DNA of 64,000 nucleotides from Leptodontidium sp. MPI-SDFR-AT-0119 (Eukaryota > Ascomycota > Leotiomycetes > Helotiales > Leptodontidiaceae). The position numbers and the translations under genes were made by a program. Of this stretch, positions 33,642-46,616 are shown piece by piece. The stretch spans positions 806,001 to 870,000 of the forward strand of contig JAHLEZ010000006.1 of NCBI GenBank assembly GCA_020726505.1, in the 5' to 3' direction. Every line of letters starts with the position of its first letter. The first letter of the stretch is position 1. The notes under the pieces are model-generated. The model did not search any database. It worked only from the letters and a program-made list of their open reading frames with translations, and was not told where the DNA came from.

Positions 33642-34927
33642 GCATGTGTTGCATTTCATGGTCTAGGGAATCTTTCTCCCCCAGGAGGACGTTGGATTTG
33701 ATTCGCGAGGACGAGACGACGAGACGACGAGAGATATTTTCTTTCCTATGTCATGTCTCATATGTCACATAGATGGTAAAGTGAAAGGGAATCGATATGG
33801 CGGGATAGAGACCTATGGATATACAGCATAGAGCGGCGTCTTGTGTGTTTTATTTTCTGGGATTGGGCTTTCAAGCTTTAGCGGACGTCATGTCTTTTCC
33901 ACTGGGTTTGTTTTTTGTATATACACCAGAAACTTCTCTTGGTTTGTTAGGCGTACTGGGGTGGGGATCTGGATGATTCTTTTTGGAATTGGGTCAGGTC
34001 GGATTTTGGGAAGGAAATTAGATTGGATGGGAAGGTAGAAAAGGTGGCAATATTAGACGGGAAGAAAGGAGGGAAGCAAGCGAAATGGGGAATGGAATTG
34101 GAATCACGAGGCGTTTTTTGGTCTATAAAGAAAGAGACAGAGTGTGTTTAGGGAGGGAGGAATATAAATAAAAAAATCTCGAACCTTGATATTTTGGAAC
34201 CGTTCCGATGATTGTGATTCCGTGTACTGATCGATTAACTAATTGATTAATCACCGAAGAAATGATATGGTACTTTGCGGATGCAATCTCGCTTGCGGGG
34301 AAGGTAAGGTATGGAAAAGGGGCGATCTCGCTTGCGAGGTGAGAGGAGAAGTTGGGTGTTTACTTGTATAAACAAACAGATAGAGAGACGGAGGGGGAGA
34401 GAGACAGTCGGATGAGAGGTGCTGTGGATGAGCTAAGTATGTTTTTATTTATTTATTAACTCAGTGTGTAAGTGAGATTTGGGTTGTAGGTTTTTTCTCC
34501 TTCTTCTTCTTCTTTTTTATTTTTATTTTTGGAAAGGCATCGAATTACCGATATTTTATATTTTATATTTTGTTTGATTTAGCAGCGAGTGCCGGATTGG
34601 TAAAAGCATCGCAGATCCGCTCCATAAATATGTATGTACCCATTCTTGGTATTGCACCGGCTGAGAACTCGTCGTTAAGGACGGAGCTCCCATCATTCGT
34701 TTTGTACGGAAAACGCCCGTTATTCGAAAAGCATCGCATATCGATCGTGATGAACCTTTTAGAAACCCACCATAAAGCAAGATCCCATCATCCGCCCGGC
34801 ATTTGCAAATCATCGCCCTCAATACCCCGCTCCCATTCTCTGGCCCCATCACGCACCGTTTCACTTCTTAGTATTATCGCTCGTACTGCAGGTACATAAA
34901 TTTGAAATCTCAAATGAGATGTCCCGT
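33642..34927. other. intergenic, no gene seen
   Basis: 3' flanks of two convergent genes. Contains a GACGA-rich stretch (33710-33735) and AT-rich sequence around 34430-34570. Confidence 0.5.
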
Positions 34928-36119
34928 TCAGGAATCGCCGTTAGAGTGGGACGACTGTTGATTGTTGTTTTCCCGGTTTCTTTGCTTCTCAAGGTAATCC
35001 TCCATCACCTCGTGGCGGCCCATGAAGGAGTGATACCAGGTATTGCGGCTGTGACCTGCTAGACGGCATCCCTTTGACCACTGATGGAGACTATTGTGGA
35101 GCCAGTAGTCTTCGTGGATACTACCAGTCTTTGTCTTTGAGTTGTTCATGCAATCCAAGCTCAAGCCGTTCCAGTAGTCTTCGATTCTCTCCTTTGCTTT
35201 CGTGACATGGTGACCCCGGAGGTGTCGCTCGCAAGTGATACAAGCACCAATGACCTTCGTGTATGTCCAGTTCACCAGACCTGGGCTATCAATTATGGTC
35301 TGGATTGCGACTCGATGCTGGGTGGAAAAGGGCCAGATGCGGGTCGCGGACACGCCATCCAGATATGTTCTGAGAGACTCGGCATTCTTGGAGCACTGTT
35401 GTGGGCAGAAGGTCTTGGGTCTGGCGCAATCAAGAAGGGCTTCGTTGAGCCGAGATCTCATGCTGCCTTTCGCCGCGTTGATTTGATCTATGCCAACTAT
35501 CAGATTGTATCGGTAAGTGTGAAAAGTGATGTGACTTACCAATGACACGAGCAGGAACATGGAGGTGGCGGTAATGGGTTGGGTTGTGTTCCTCAATATG
35601 ACCTCTACCCAGGTATGACAGCTTTCTCGTCACCATAGCAAATTGTCTGTAGCGATTCAGAGCATAGCTGGGGAATAAATGCTCTCTAAGATCATCATAG
35701 TCCAGGGAGTGGCCGCTTCCAAATGATTGTCCAAACCAGGTATCATACCAGCCTTGCATCTTCTCCAGGTGAAATTCCCATCGTTGACCGAAGCCCAAGG
35801 CGTTCCAAAGGTCTTCAACAGAGAGCTGGTAGAGATCAGGAGTGATAGTACCATGGATGATTCGAAGCCAGAGTCTGACGCCCACAACGGTGTCTTTGTC
35901 GATACTCGTACGGTTGGAGTTGGGATTCGTGAATCGGCCCTTGAATTGATCAGAGCAAGGGTTCTGCGTCATTACCTGGCGAGAAACCTTGAATAATACC
36001 GTTTGGAGGTGCGGATGTCCACCATTGCCGTCCCAAGCTTTGTAGTCCATCTCAATGACTTCAATGATGAAGTCGCCACTGCTGCCATCTCTTGTGACGT
36101 CTTCTACTCCACCGTTCTG
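34928..36119 (-). CDS. BTB-family fungal protein, 5' end unresolved
   Basis: Two supported exons: 35540 to about 36119, and 34928-35487, joined by a 52-nt GTAAGT..CATAG intron that restores ARVI|DQINAAKG. The N-terminal part (SGDFIIEVIEMDY, TVLFKVSRQVM, DKDTVVGVRLWLRIIHG, LSVEDLWNALGF) matches the diverged BTB/POZ pattern of a large leotiomycete/dothideomycete family. The C-terminal part carries its second conserved module with paired cysteines (CITCERHL) and GLSLDCMNNSKTKTG, DYWLHNSLHQW, TWYHSFMGRHEV. BTB proteins usually dimerise or recruit cullin-3; nothing specific is known for this group. In-frame sequence continues upstream of the ATG at 36050 (codon 1 if that were the start) to a likely acceptor near 36120, so one or more 5' exons are missing from this model. 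Confidence 0.7.
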
Positions 36120-37412
36120 CTGATCGAATTAGTCAATAGTGAAGTTTTTGGATTGAGTGCAGACAATACCAAGACTACTGCCATACTGGACATGCCTGAC
36201 ATGGCGTGCCTCTCAGAGCTTATGTTCAAGGTGCAAGGTTGGTGATCCTTGAAGGATATCGAGGGTGATGTCAAACTTAAATATTCTGAGGAGATTTTAG
36301 GACAATTGCTCCCGGAGCATGGATACGAAGATCCGAAGATGAGGATTGGACTTGAAATGCTCAAATCAGGAAGTGGGCAGCAAGAGTGTCCCTTGCTATC
36401 GAGAGATAGGTTGTGGTGGTTGAGTCCGTTCAGCAGCAGTGTTGCTGTGAAACTTTGTTGAGGTCGGCTTTTGGCAGAGTTTGCGGTCAATGATAAAGAT
36501 CGCCTGTGAGATGCAAGGTTGAGAAGTGAGGGCGGAGGTGAGGGAAATGACTAAGGGAATCTGTTGAGCAGAAGTGTCGTGAGAAGTAGTTGAGAGTTGA
36601 AGGCGAGATGAGGTGGTAGTCAGCAGGTGTTCTGTGTGATTGACACTGAAGGGTGGCTGGAGAAAGCCGTATGTAGTAACACCAAGAGAAGCTCGATGAT
36701 TGAAGTTGCATAAAGAGGATTGGATGTAGATGGAGAGTTGAAATTAAGAGACTGTGGTTGAAGTTTGAAGGTTGGGAGTTGAAGGTTAAGGTTGAAGGAA
36801 GACGATCGCAGCTGGGAGAAGACTCCCCTTATTACCTTTAATACACATAGGAGAAGCGAGAACATGCTCGAGGTAGACACAGTAGCCTTCCGCGTCTCTA
36901 CGTTGCGGTTCCTCTCCCGGAGTGAATCGAGCCAGCGCTTTACGAAACTCAGGGCAGAGTGTCTACATCTTCCTGCCTACGACAACAAATTGAGGTGCCC
37001 TAATTGAAAGTCCAAGCATAGTCGAGCTATATTTAGGTGTACCCCTGTTCTGCTTTCACACTCAATCTTCGCTTGAACTTCTTCTCACATTACAACAAAC
37101 ATGAAGCTGGCAATCAATAGACCATGAAGCGGAGAGATAAGTAGTGCATTGGTAGCCGATTAGATAATCAAAAACATTCAGAAAGAAAATAGAGCACAAG
37201 GATCGAAATATGGGGAGGCTTGGCAGGAAATTGCTGCCCTCTTCCAACCACCAGGTGCGTGATATCCAAAGGGGCCCTCCGCATATCTTCAGCCCATAGC
37301 GCAAGTTTCAACCCTCTCACTCCCCGCCTCATCATCAATCTCTCACCTCGTCAACCATTTCAAAATTCGCCTAATTCTCAACCAGCCCCTTTTTCATCGC
37401 CTCACCCACAAC
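36120..37412. other. intergenic / probable 5' exon and promoter of the BTB gene
   Basis: An open minus-strand frame at 36104-36490 could contain a first exon of the BTB-family gene, but I found no splice pair giving both a start and the right phase. The remainder (36500-37400) shows short repeated GTTGAAGGTT words and no gene. Confidence 0.4.
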
Positions 37413-40400
37413 TTACAACACCCCGTTTCTATTCTTCAACGCCGTATACATATCACCCATAAAACCTCCAACCTTCTTTTTCTTCTTCAACTCGACCGGT
37501 CTACGAACCAACTTCCCACTGGCCTCAAACTCCAAGTCTGGCCGCAACTCCTGCAGCAACTTAATCCTCTTCCTACGATCCTGCTCAATCACAGCCTCAG
37601 GATCAACTTGCATATCGATATGTCTCTGGCGATCCTCTCGGACTTCTTTCATATCCTCATAACTATCTAGCATTTCCACTGCAGAGGTAGAGCGCAGCAT
37701 CTTGAGGTGTGGGCGTAGAGTGTCGCGCGCGCCGAGCGGGTGCAGGATGCGTGTCAGTTCTTCGGCATGCGTGTGGATTTCGTCGAGGCGCTCTGTGACA
37801 GTAGGTCGTGCTTTGCCGTGTGCGAGGTCGTAAATGCGTTGTACATCTTTGGGAATGCCTGGTTTGTTTGAGATATCCTCGCCGTCTGTGGCTGAACTTA
37901 GAGGGTCACCAGTATTACCGAGTCGTTGACCGGGCCCATATACTCCCCAGCGCTCATGGTCGACTGTGGGCGATGAGCTTATGTCAATTCCATCCGGTAT
38001 TCTGGGCTTGTATACGAGGACGGGAGGTTCGACGTCCAGCATTTCTGTGTCGGACTTTTCTTCCTGGGAAGTCCTGGTAATTTCCAATGAGATAGTTTTC
38101 CAGCATTCTGGTTCGTAATACGACAGAGGCTTATCGTCTTCAAGCGACAACTGACGAGCTTTTCCACAGTACAAGTTGAGAGTGCTATCAGCAGGAAAGA
38201 GGCCGGCTTCAAAGAGAGATCCTTTCAAGGCTTGAACAGAACTTCCCGCCAGGACCACATCCCAGGCATAACTTTCGACTAGATTGACGGACCTCTGGAT
38301 CTTGCCTCTGGAGTCATGGTTGATGTCGCTTCTACGTGCAAGACCGTATTTCTGCTCTCTCACAAAAGCGCCGTATCGTTCAAACCAGATTCGTCTGTTG
38401 CCCCAGGCTGGCAGGTTGTTGATGCGGAAGAAATCGATGAAATCAGAGTTGGTCCACGTAACCAGATCAACTTCGTCCACAAGGCCGACTTTCCTGAATA
38501 CTTCTTCCTCGCTCGACATATTATGATCTTTTGCAAACATTCGAAGACACTCCGTCATGTTGTCCCTGACACGCTGCTGAATGGCTGCAAGGGTACCAGT
38601 GCGATTCAATCCATCAAAATTACATCTCTCTTCCAGATCTTTCCGGCTCCAGTCGTTGATGTACTTCATCTTAGCGTAATAGATATACAACAGTGCCTGG
38701 TTGTTGCCTGCAAATAACCTCTCTGCTGTTTCCAAGCAAAATTGTCGCATTCTTTCAATGAGAGCTCGATCGTCTTCTTTGGTACGGTCCAGTTTTTGAT
38801 TCTGCTCAGCATGAGTGACCGGGAGACGTCGGTCAGACCTGATGTTGCGCTCCATGCAGAACTGATATGCATTTTTAACTGTCGTTTTGGCGATAACCTC
38901 TGGCTGCTTATTGGCGATGAGAGCCAAAACATCGGCCGGCTCGTATTCCTCACCAGGACCACCAAATTGGAAGTCTTTGGGGACATCTTTGTCGTAACCT
39001 TGGGGGTCTGCGTCAAGAGAACTAAACCAGTCAAGCCGAGATATAGTAGCACCAAGTCTGGCACCCACTCGAGCTTGGTGTCTCTGTAGATGAGTGTGGT
39101 GATCAACTTGCTCTTTGAAATCTCCGGGTTTTGGTCTGTATCGTATCTCAATTCTCTTCAAATTATTCAGATCTATGGTTGGTCCCGAACCGACCAGATC
39201 CAGAGTGACAACGCCATCATCGATCGGCCTCGAATAGTCGAAGTCCGAGTGATTGTGGCGTAGGTAATTCGGCGCTATAGGAGAGAGCGTCTGCAAGATC
39301 TCGTATATGGCCAAGGCCTTCTCCGCTTGTGTCACTCTTTCGAGTTTTTCGTTACTCCGACTACGTCGGTCGCTAAACTCCATCTTCCATATCAACTTTG
39401 GGTTGGTGTAGATATCTATAACAGTCCACTCGCGGTTGTGTGCCGTTGCAGGTGGCTCCTTAGATCCTAGTGACTTGCCTCCTAGTGAATTTGATGTATG
39501 CACCGTGTCTTCTTCTGGTTGGAGCATAGAGCGAGAGTTGGTCACAAAGTCAGAGCGACTGGGATCGAGTCTGTCCCATGACTCCTGCGAAAGGACTTTC
39601 TGTATGTACGGGATGGACATGGAACAATCCTTGCGATAAAGCTCATCGGTTTCAAAAGTGGGTACTCTTTCCCAGTAGAGCGCACGAGTAAAGTCGGTTG
39701 GAACCTGTTTGCCGCACTCGAAAGGGTTCTTCCCGTCAAAGATGCTGGCGATGAAGCTGCAACCTAGTTCCGAAATGCTGTAATTTTCAATATACGGCTC
39801 TACGCCATTAATCTCGTAGCTCGTGGAACGGAAATCTTGCTGCGAGGCCAAAATATCAGTACCAGAGCGATTACAGATGAAGGAAATGTATCTTGAGCAT
39901 ACTCACATGCCAAACAACGTGCCCGATCTCGTGCGTCATGGTAACGGCAGCAAGAAATGCTGCTCGAAGATGTTCCTCGGTTGTATTTGAGTATCTCTTC
40001 AAGGCATCCACATACTCCTTCATAATCCCCACCCTCAAATTTCGACGAAAAGCCACTCCTTGATTCCTCAATTCGTTATCCGACCTGATGATGTCCTCTC
40101 GTTGCAGATCTCTCCAAGGTCGTGGCCCCCACTTGTCGTCTGTGACCAATCTGGTAATTCCAAGCCATCTGTTGTCCTTCGCCATTGTATCGTTCAGCTC
40201 CCACTCAACGCAATCAGCTATGTCGTGGAGTCCGTCTCTGGTTTTCTCCATATCTTTTTCGGTCCAGTCCTCCATATCTACTTGAAGTAGGGTCGTAAGA
40301 CTTGGGCGGACACCGGTTAAGTGATCGTGCACTCTGCTTGATGGGACGAAGGAGCTCAGGTAAGGCATGCCAACTTGAAGAAGGTTTGATGCGAGCTGCA

Positions 40401-40687
40401 TGCTTGGGAGTAGTATGTTGTAGTCTTCATCTCTCACTGACTGCCAATATTCCCGTGCAAAAAACGTGTGAAGAGGAAAATTGGCAGTGGCCTTCAAATT
40501 ACTCGGCTTCACGGGACCAACATCTGTGGATCTGTCAGTGATCAATTTGAGTTTGATCTCCATAATGAGAGCACTAACTAAGAGCTTCAGCAAGAATAAG
40601 TTCGGTGATATTCCAAGGCTTCGCCTGAAGGACTTCGAACTTCGATTCATCATCATCGAATATCGGCTCTGCATCAAAAGTTGACAT
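37413..40687 (-). CDS. large protein with HEIGH zinc-metallopeptidase motif, 1050 aa
   Basis: Three exons: 40579-40687, 39907-40523 and 37413-39839. Intron 1 (55 nt) uses a GTTAGT donor and CCACAG acceptor 13 nt after a CACTGAC branch. Intron 2 (67 nt) uses GTGAGT and CCTCGCAG. The spliced start reads MSTFDAEPIFDDDESKFEV. At 234-238, in MTHEIGHVVWH, is an HExxH motif inside a hydrophobic helix (AAFLAAVTMTHEIGH). Intron 2 falls right after this motif, and 28 residues on, ISELGCSFIASIF (264-276) supplies E266 as a plausible third zinc ligand, the gluzincin layout. The long remainder (about 300-1050) is hydrophilic with a Glu/Lys/Arg-rich C-terminus (VELKKKKKVGGF) and shows no domain I recognise. 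No signal peptide, so probably intracellular. Metallopeptidase activity is inferred from the motif only. Confidence 0.85.
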
Positions 40688-43446
40688 TTTGACTAATCAC
40701 AAAGTTCAAAGCCGCTGCATAAATAAATAGCTTCATAGATATTGCGAAGCTGTTTATCGTGGCAGTTGTGAACGAGGAGGAACCTGGCGTGCAAAACACA
40801 TTGAAGAATATCTCGGTCCTTGCATCCCAGCATTCCAAGAGAAGCGACTTTCCCACGTAAACGAGTGACGGAATGCAAAGTGTCTGCGACAGGCTAGCCA
40901 ACATTCCTTGAGCCTTTCAATACCATACGTATTGTAAGCAAAGAAGACGTAGCTCCTCAAATCGAACGTAGCATATGTGAACACTGTTTTGATTACAGGC
41001 GTGCAATTCGCTGGTGTCACTGTCACACGCTAAGCGAACACGCGTTCGCCGCAAAGTTTCCAGTAACAGAGGATAATAGATTCTCCATTTGCCATGCAGC
41101 AATATGATCAAATGATGAATGAAAGACAGGAATACTTCATACTTTAGTGTATGAAAAGTTGACAGGAACTTCCAGGCTGAAGCTGTTGCATAGTTTTGAG
41201 GGAATGCTGCAAACGAGATTCTGTGTATGACGTTTATCTGTGTTTAGAGCCACCCAGCCGATGACCCACAGTGGTCCTCCATGATGACAATAATACAACG
41301 ATCGATAGGAGAATAACCAGCCGAGCGCGGCTCAACCATCTTCCCATTCGTCCTTGCTCGATAGCCTTTCTTCCAATAATACGAGCAATGGAATCTGTGC
41401 CACCTCTGCGTCATGTAGAAAGTGTTCGTGCGAGAACTAGATTCGGCTCGACTCGACAAGAGAGGTGGCTTCTGCCAGTGTCTGGAATTTCGTTTTGAGG
41501 TGGTCGTTCAGTCATGTGCTACAGCCTTCACAGCGAAGTTTCGAAATACTTGGCTATAGTTTGAATAAGGTTACAGCTGTTTCTTTTTCTCAAGGCCTGT
41601 GCTAAATGAATATTAGTATGTAAAGAAGCTCATGGGAATGTTGTTGACCCTGAGAATTACCTCCAAAAGAAAGTCGCGCACATTCTCTGGTGGACCTTGT
41701 AATAGCATGATATTTCGAGTCTAGGCACGAACAGGCTGTAGTTAGTGCTTGGACTTAGACTTTCTTTTGGGGGTTTAAGATAGTTCGGTTCTGGGGCTGA
41801 GGGTTACTCAAATGTTGGGAACTTAGAAATAAAAAAGCGAGTAGACAGACGGAAGGATGTTCAATTGAATCTGCTTTCTGCTTTCTGCTCTCTGGAAGAT
41901 AAGTTTAGATGATAAAAATGCTCCGTGAACCCTGTAAATCATGTATGAGTGTATGAGTTTACGATGAAAGCGTGAGGTCGAGCTATCTTGTAAGGCATGC
42001 TGTTGGGCTGAGTACATGAATTTAGAACCATAACAACAGCAGTAGCGGTAGATCGATCGAGAACAGGAATTCTCGCAATATAAGGACGTTAGTAGAGGTA
42101 ACTATCTCATCCGATAGAGATCGTTGAGTGTTCCTGTAACAAAGCGCAACACATACCCTAGGCAGCGCTCAAGAAAAAGCAAATTGGACAACAAAATTAG
42201 CAAAAGTGGCGGAAATCCTCAGCTCTCGACTTGTTGTGCTGAGCCAATGTGGTTGCAACTGCTCCACAAGTACCTGAAGTACATTTCGGGGATAGACGAG
42301 GGATGAAAATAAAGTGTTTGCTTCGATGGTGGATGCATGCATCAGGATGACGACTTCCGTCTTGGCTATGTAACACAGCGTAGCACTCGGGTAAATTACA
42401 TGGCCGTCTGCCGTCCGCAATATCAAAGCTTATTATAGTCTCAAGATCCCAATCCAAGGCTCCGTCAACATTAGAGTTGTTGAATGGAAATCATCCTTCG
42501 GCTAGATCTGAAGAATGAGTAGGTATTAAGACTATCAAACATGGGGGTTTGAGGGCACTGGCTCCTGGCATTGTTGTCCTGTTCAATGTTGTTGCGGTGA
42601 AGAAACATCCCTATATGCGAGGGGATTATTGAGCCTGAAGGGGTAGTTGTGAGGGTGATCATCTCCGTCCTCACCAGGGCTGAGTGGAGGAAAGCCGACG
42701 AAGGGCGCGGAGATCATAACCTTCGAGAAACACGAGGCTTCAGCTCCAGATCTGATCTAAAGTTTGATGAACTCTAAATCTGAACCTTCATAGCGACCCC
42801 ATCGATTCAGCAACGAGCATAGCGAAGCTGGCTGTCCGGATGGAATGATGGTGGTGAGCAATGTTGGTTGTGGTTGTGGTTGTGCAAGCCACGGGCGCTA
42901 CGAATAAGAGGCGCGGAACAGTGGAATTGTGACGACCTGCACAAAATGGCATCCGGCGCGGGAAATATGCACTCGGCCAAGTACAGTGCATCTTTATGCA
43001 TACCTAGGCATTTTGTGCACCACTAGTTCACGCTTTAGTCCATCTGGCCCTCCCCTCTTCTCTTACCCAAGCTGCCCTGCAGAGACTTTCCACTTTTCCA
43101 CTCTCTCCAACCCGGCAACATCTTTGCCGGCCTTGCGCTGCACGATCTGCACAATCATGAAGCCTGCCAGGCCGGGCGGCCAGGTCAAGAAGGTAGGTCT
43201 GTCTCTTTTGTATCTGCATGTTCCCTCTGCTTTCTTTCTTTCGCTCTCTCTCATGTCCAGCATTTGCGCTTCTTCTCTCATCTCGAGCTTTCCCCGAGCC
43301 TGATCGCGATTACAAACAACCAACCATCTTCCTGCTGTCTATCATATCGACATGCTGTGTTGACTTCCACCTCTTCGACCGACGAATACAATTGCTTTTG
43401 ACGCAGCCCCCACCTTAACATCCAACTGGAGGGCACATCTGGCACG
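40688..43446. other. 2.8-kb divergent intergenic region, no gene seen
   Basis: Between the zincin-like gene (-) and an MFS transporter (+). Only short frames of no recognisable character. The last 400 bp are pyrimidine-rich and likely form the MFS promoter and leader. Confidence 0.5.
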
Positions 43447-45428
43447 ATGGCTTCTCCACAAGATCCTGAGAAGGGCACGGATACGGAGATTGGAACAACT
43501 GGAACTGGATCCACGGCATATAACTCCGACAATGAGAAGGCTATACACGAGGGAACTACAGGCGAACCAGACATTGACCATGAAGAGGCAGAGCAAATGG
43601 ACCAAGGGCACTTAGATGATATCGAAAGACAACGCGTTAGCCGTCCCTCTTCCCCAACATAGATATCAACTGACCCAATCAGTCCCGAGTCTCAATAAAA
43701 GCCGGCCCTCGAAAAGAAGACAACGAAATCTCCCGACTCAATAGCAGAACAAGTACGCGAAGTCGACTATCCCGAATAGCTACGAACCTTACTTCGAAGA
43801 GCAAAAAGGCACGTCTGGCTCCTGCCCCTCTACCTGTCTCGGATCTGGATAACGATATAGTGGGATGGGAATCGCAAGATGATCCAGAAATGCCCCTCAA
43901 CTTTTCCGAGAAGCGCAAATGGTTGCTCATCTCTCTACTGGGTAGCATTACATTCATCTCACCTCTCGCATCTTCCATGTTCGCGCCAGGTGTTTCTTTC
44001 ATGAGCAAAGAATTCCACAACGACTCACTCATCCTCAGTTCACTAACGGTTTCTATATTCGTGTTGGGATATGTTGTTGGTCCCCTAATACTGGCACCTC
44101 TGTCCGAGATATACGGCCGTCGGTTTGTTCTAACAGGGGCAAATGCGTTCTTCTGTGTCTGGCAGATTGGCTGCGCTTTGGCTCCAAACCTGTCGGCTCT
44201 GATCGTATTTAGATTCTTGTCGGGCATTGGTGGGTCTGGATGTTTGACAATCGGCGGTGGTGTTATTGCGGATCTCTTCCCTCCTGACCGAAGAGGTCTT
44301 GCAACTGCGGTGTATAGCTTAGGACCCTTGTTTGGTCCTGTAGTTGGGCCAGTATGCGGTGGTTTCATCGCTCAAAGGGCTGGATGGCGATGGGTATTTT
44401 GGATTCTGCTTATATCTGGAACTTCTATCTCGCTTGGGATTGAGCTTTTCAACCGAGAGACTAATCACCGAGTGTTGATGCACCGAAAGGTAAATCGTAA
44501 GTACATACACTTCTTAAACCTTGCTGCTGTCCCTAGGCAAGCGGACCACTAACACACTCAGGCCTACAGAAAGAGCTCAGTCGTCCTTCTCTTCGCAGTT
44601 GTTACGACCCAGAAGGCCCAGTGCACACACCCACTCAAATCCTCCTTAACGGCATCGTCCGACCAGTAAAGATGCTCTTTCTCTCGCCCATCATCTTTCT
44701 CCTATCTCTCTACATGGCCGTAACCTACGGCCTTCTCTACCTCCTCTTCACGACTATCACGCAAGTGTTTCAAGAAACCTACGGCTGGGATCCAGAGATA
44801 TGCGGGTTGGCTTATATTGGTCTCGGCCTCGGCTTTTTTGCTGGCTTGGCTGTGGTAGCCAAAATCTCAGACGCAACAGTAGTCCGCATGACGAAGGCTA
44901 ACAATGGGCAATTCGAGCCTGAAATGCGCTTACCTGCTTGCATATTCTTCGCTTTCTTCATCCCTATTACTTTCTTCTGGTATGGATGGAGCGCGGATAA
45001 AGGCGTGCACGTACGTTCCCCCTATTTTCCTCGCTTATATTCTTGGCCCAAACAAACCTTCCCACCCTCCCCAAACAAAACAAAACAAAACAGAACACGA
45101 AGCCAAGCTAACCCACCAACAGTGGATCGTCCCCATTATTGGCCTCATCCCCTTCGGGTTCGGCATGATGGGAATATTCATCCCCATCCAAACCTACACG
45201 ATCGACTCCTTCCCCACCTTCGCCGCCTCCGGTATCGCAGCCCTAACCGTCTCACGCTCCCTCTTCGGCGCCTTCCTCCCTCTCGCCGGCCCTTCCATGT
45301 ACACAGCTCTAGGGCTAGGCTGGGGAAACTCAGTACTGGGCTTCATTGCTATCGGGTTGATTCCCGCGCCGTTGCTTATCTATCGCTTCGGTGGGAAGAT
45401 TAGGAAGAATTACCCCGTGCAGTTGTGA
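43447..45428 (+). CDS. MFS transporter, DHA1 drug/polyamine type, 585 aa
   Basis: Four exons: 43447-43635, 43683-44496, 44562-45010 and 45123-45428. Introns have CTGAC or CTAAC branch sites and CAG acceptors. The cytosolic N-terminus (about 1-120) is acidic then Ser/Arg-rich. The family's pre-TM1 signature is WESQDDPEMPLNFSEKRKW. Motif A is LAPLSEIYGRRFVLTGAN, and the TM4-TM5 region reads RFLSGIGGSGCLTIGGGVIADLF and YSLGPLFGPVVGPVCGGFI. The second half has the ETYGWDPEICGLAYIGLGLGFFAG block seen in Flu1/TPO-type exporters. Twelve TM helices are expected in the plasma membrane, with proton-coupled export of xenobiotics or polyamines as the family role. The donor of intron 1 (GTTAGC) is the weakest splice site in the model. 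Confidence 0.92.
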
Positions 45429-45810
45429 GGGGGTGTACTTCTCGACATCGCGCCAGGCCGAGTATTTCTTTTGGGGGGTTGATTGTCGCCGTGGCGATTA
45501 GTGGAGTAGGTGGCACTTTTTCTTATTGGTATTGGGTTTGGGATGCATAGCGAGGGTTTTGCGAATTTCTATAGGCATAGCATGGGACTGGGGATATATA
45601 CCAAACCGCAACGTAGGTGGGCGAGAGAGCGTTGCAGAAAACAAAGTGGGCCAATGATAGACTCATTCGTAGTCGTTATGCTGCATACTGTATGTACAAA
45701 TATATACCCTACAGATTCGATCGCTAGATCTCAAAATAGGAATCTATATTTATCCAAAAGTAAATAATGTTATTCTAACAGTTGATTTTGGTGAGAGCTT
45801 GAGACTAGGC

Positions 45811-45826
45811 GGGGGGGGGGGGGGGG
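45811..45826. repeat. G16 homopolymer
   Basis: Sixteen consecutive G residues, capable of forming a G-quadruplex; also a likely site of sequencing length error. Confidence 0.85.
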
Positions 45827-46134
45827 AATGTTGATTCGCTTACTCTCTCACTCTGTACTCTGTCCACCACCCTCCTTCCTCAGTGAGTTGATGCTTGGTC
45901 ACTAATTCACTAACTCTCCCTCCTCCCCTCACCTCTCCACTCCCCCTCCCTTCCGTCCCTCTTAAACAAAAGAAGAAAAAACGAATAAGCTACGAAGCGT
46001 GAAGTAAAAGCAAGCTAAAGTAAACAGAAGCGAAGCGAAATAAAACGATGTTATCCACGAGCAGAACTACAAAAGTCAAAGAATTTTAAGCACGCACATT
46101 TAGCACAACATAGGACCTTCAAAGAGCTTCTTGG

Positions 46135-46152
46135 TTTTTTTTTTTTTTTTTT
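46135..46152. repeat. T18 homopolymer
   Basis: Eighteen consecutive T residues in a 3' flanking region. Confidence 0.85.
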
Positions 46153-46616
46153 GTATTTATTTGCATTTTGCATTTCGTATTTCTCTCGCGATCCGCTTTT
46201 TGCAAACCATCCGAATACGCATTTGCATTTGCAATCCATCCCATTTTTGCATTCGCTAGTAAACGTAATATCATGTCATGCTCCCCTCGTCAGACTTTGA
46301 AAGTCAAGCCTTGCATGCATGCAGAGTCGATGGATCAAAATGCGTGAAAATCATCGCAAGCCTTCAACCTCCAACCTCAACTTCCCAGATGATAGCAAGC
46401 TAGCAAGTAGAGCTAAACGTCAATTGCCCCCCAAAAAAGACCGCCATCCATCCATCTCACGAAAAGAGCGGATAGAATATGATGAGAAAACTCCATGTCG
46501 TGCAACATCGTACAAGCCATTAAAGGCTGTCTAGATTCCAGAAAGACCACCCAGCCAGTCAAGGCCCAGCCCCCCTCAACGAAAAGATAGGTAGAAAAAA
46601 AGAGCTGCGAGACTAT

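Larger units (their letters stand above)
45429..46616. other. intergenic with homopolymer tracts
   Basis: 3' flanks of two convergent genes. It holds a G16 tract (45811-45826) and a T18 tract (46135-46152) and no gene. Confidence 0.6.

Noticed and set aside
43679..44368. 229-codon minus-strand frame
   Set aside because: Antisense to exon 2 of the second MFS transporter and without recognisable protein features.
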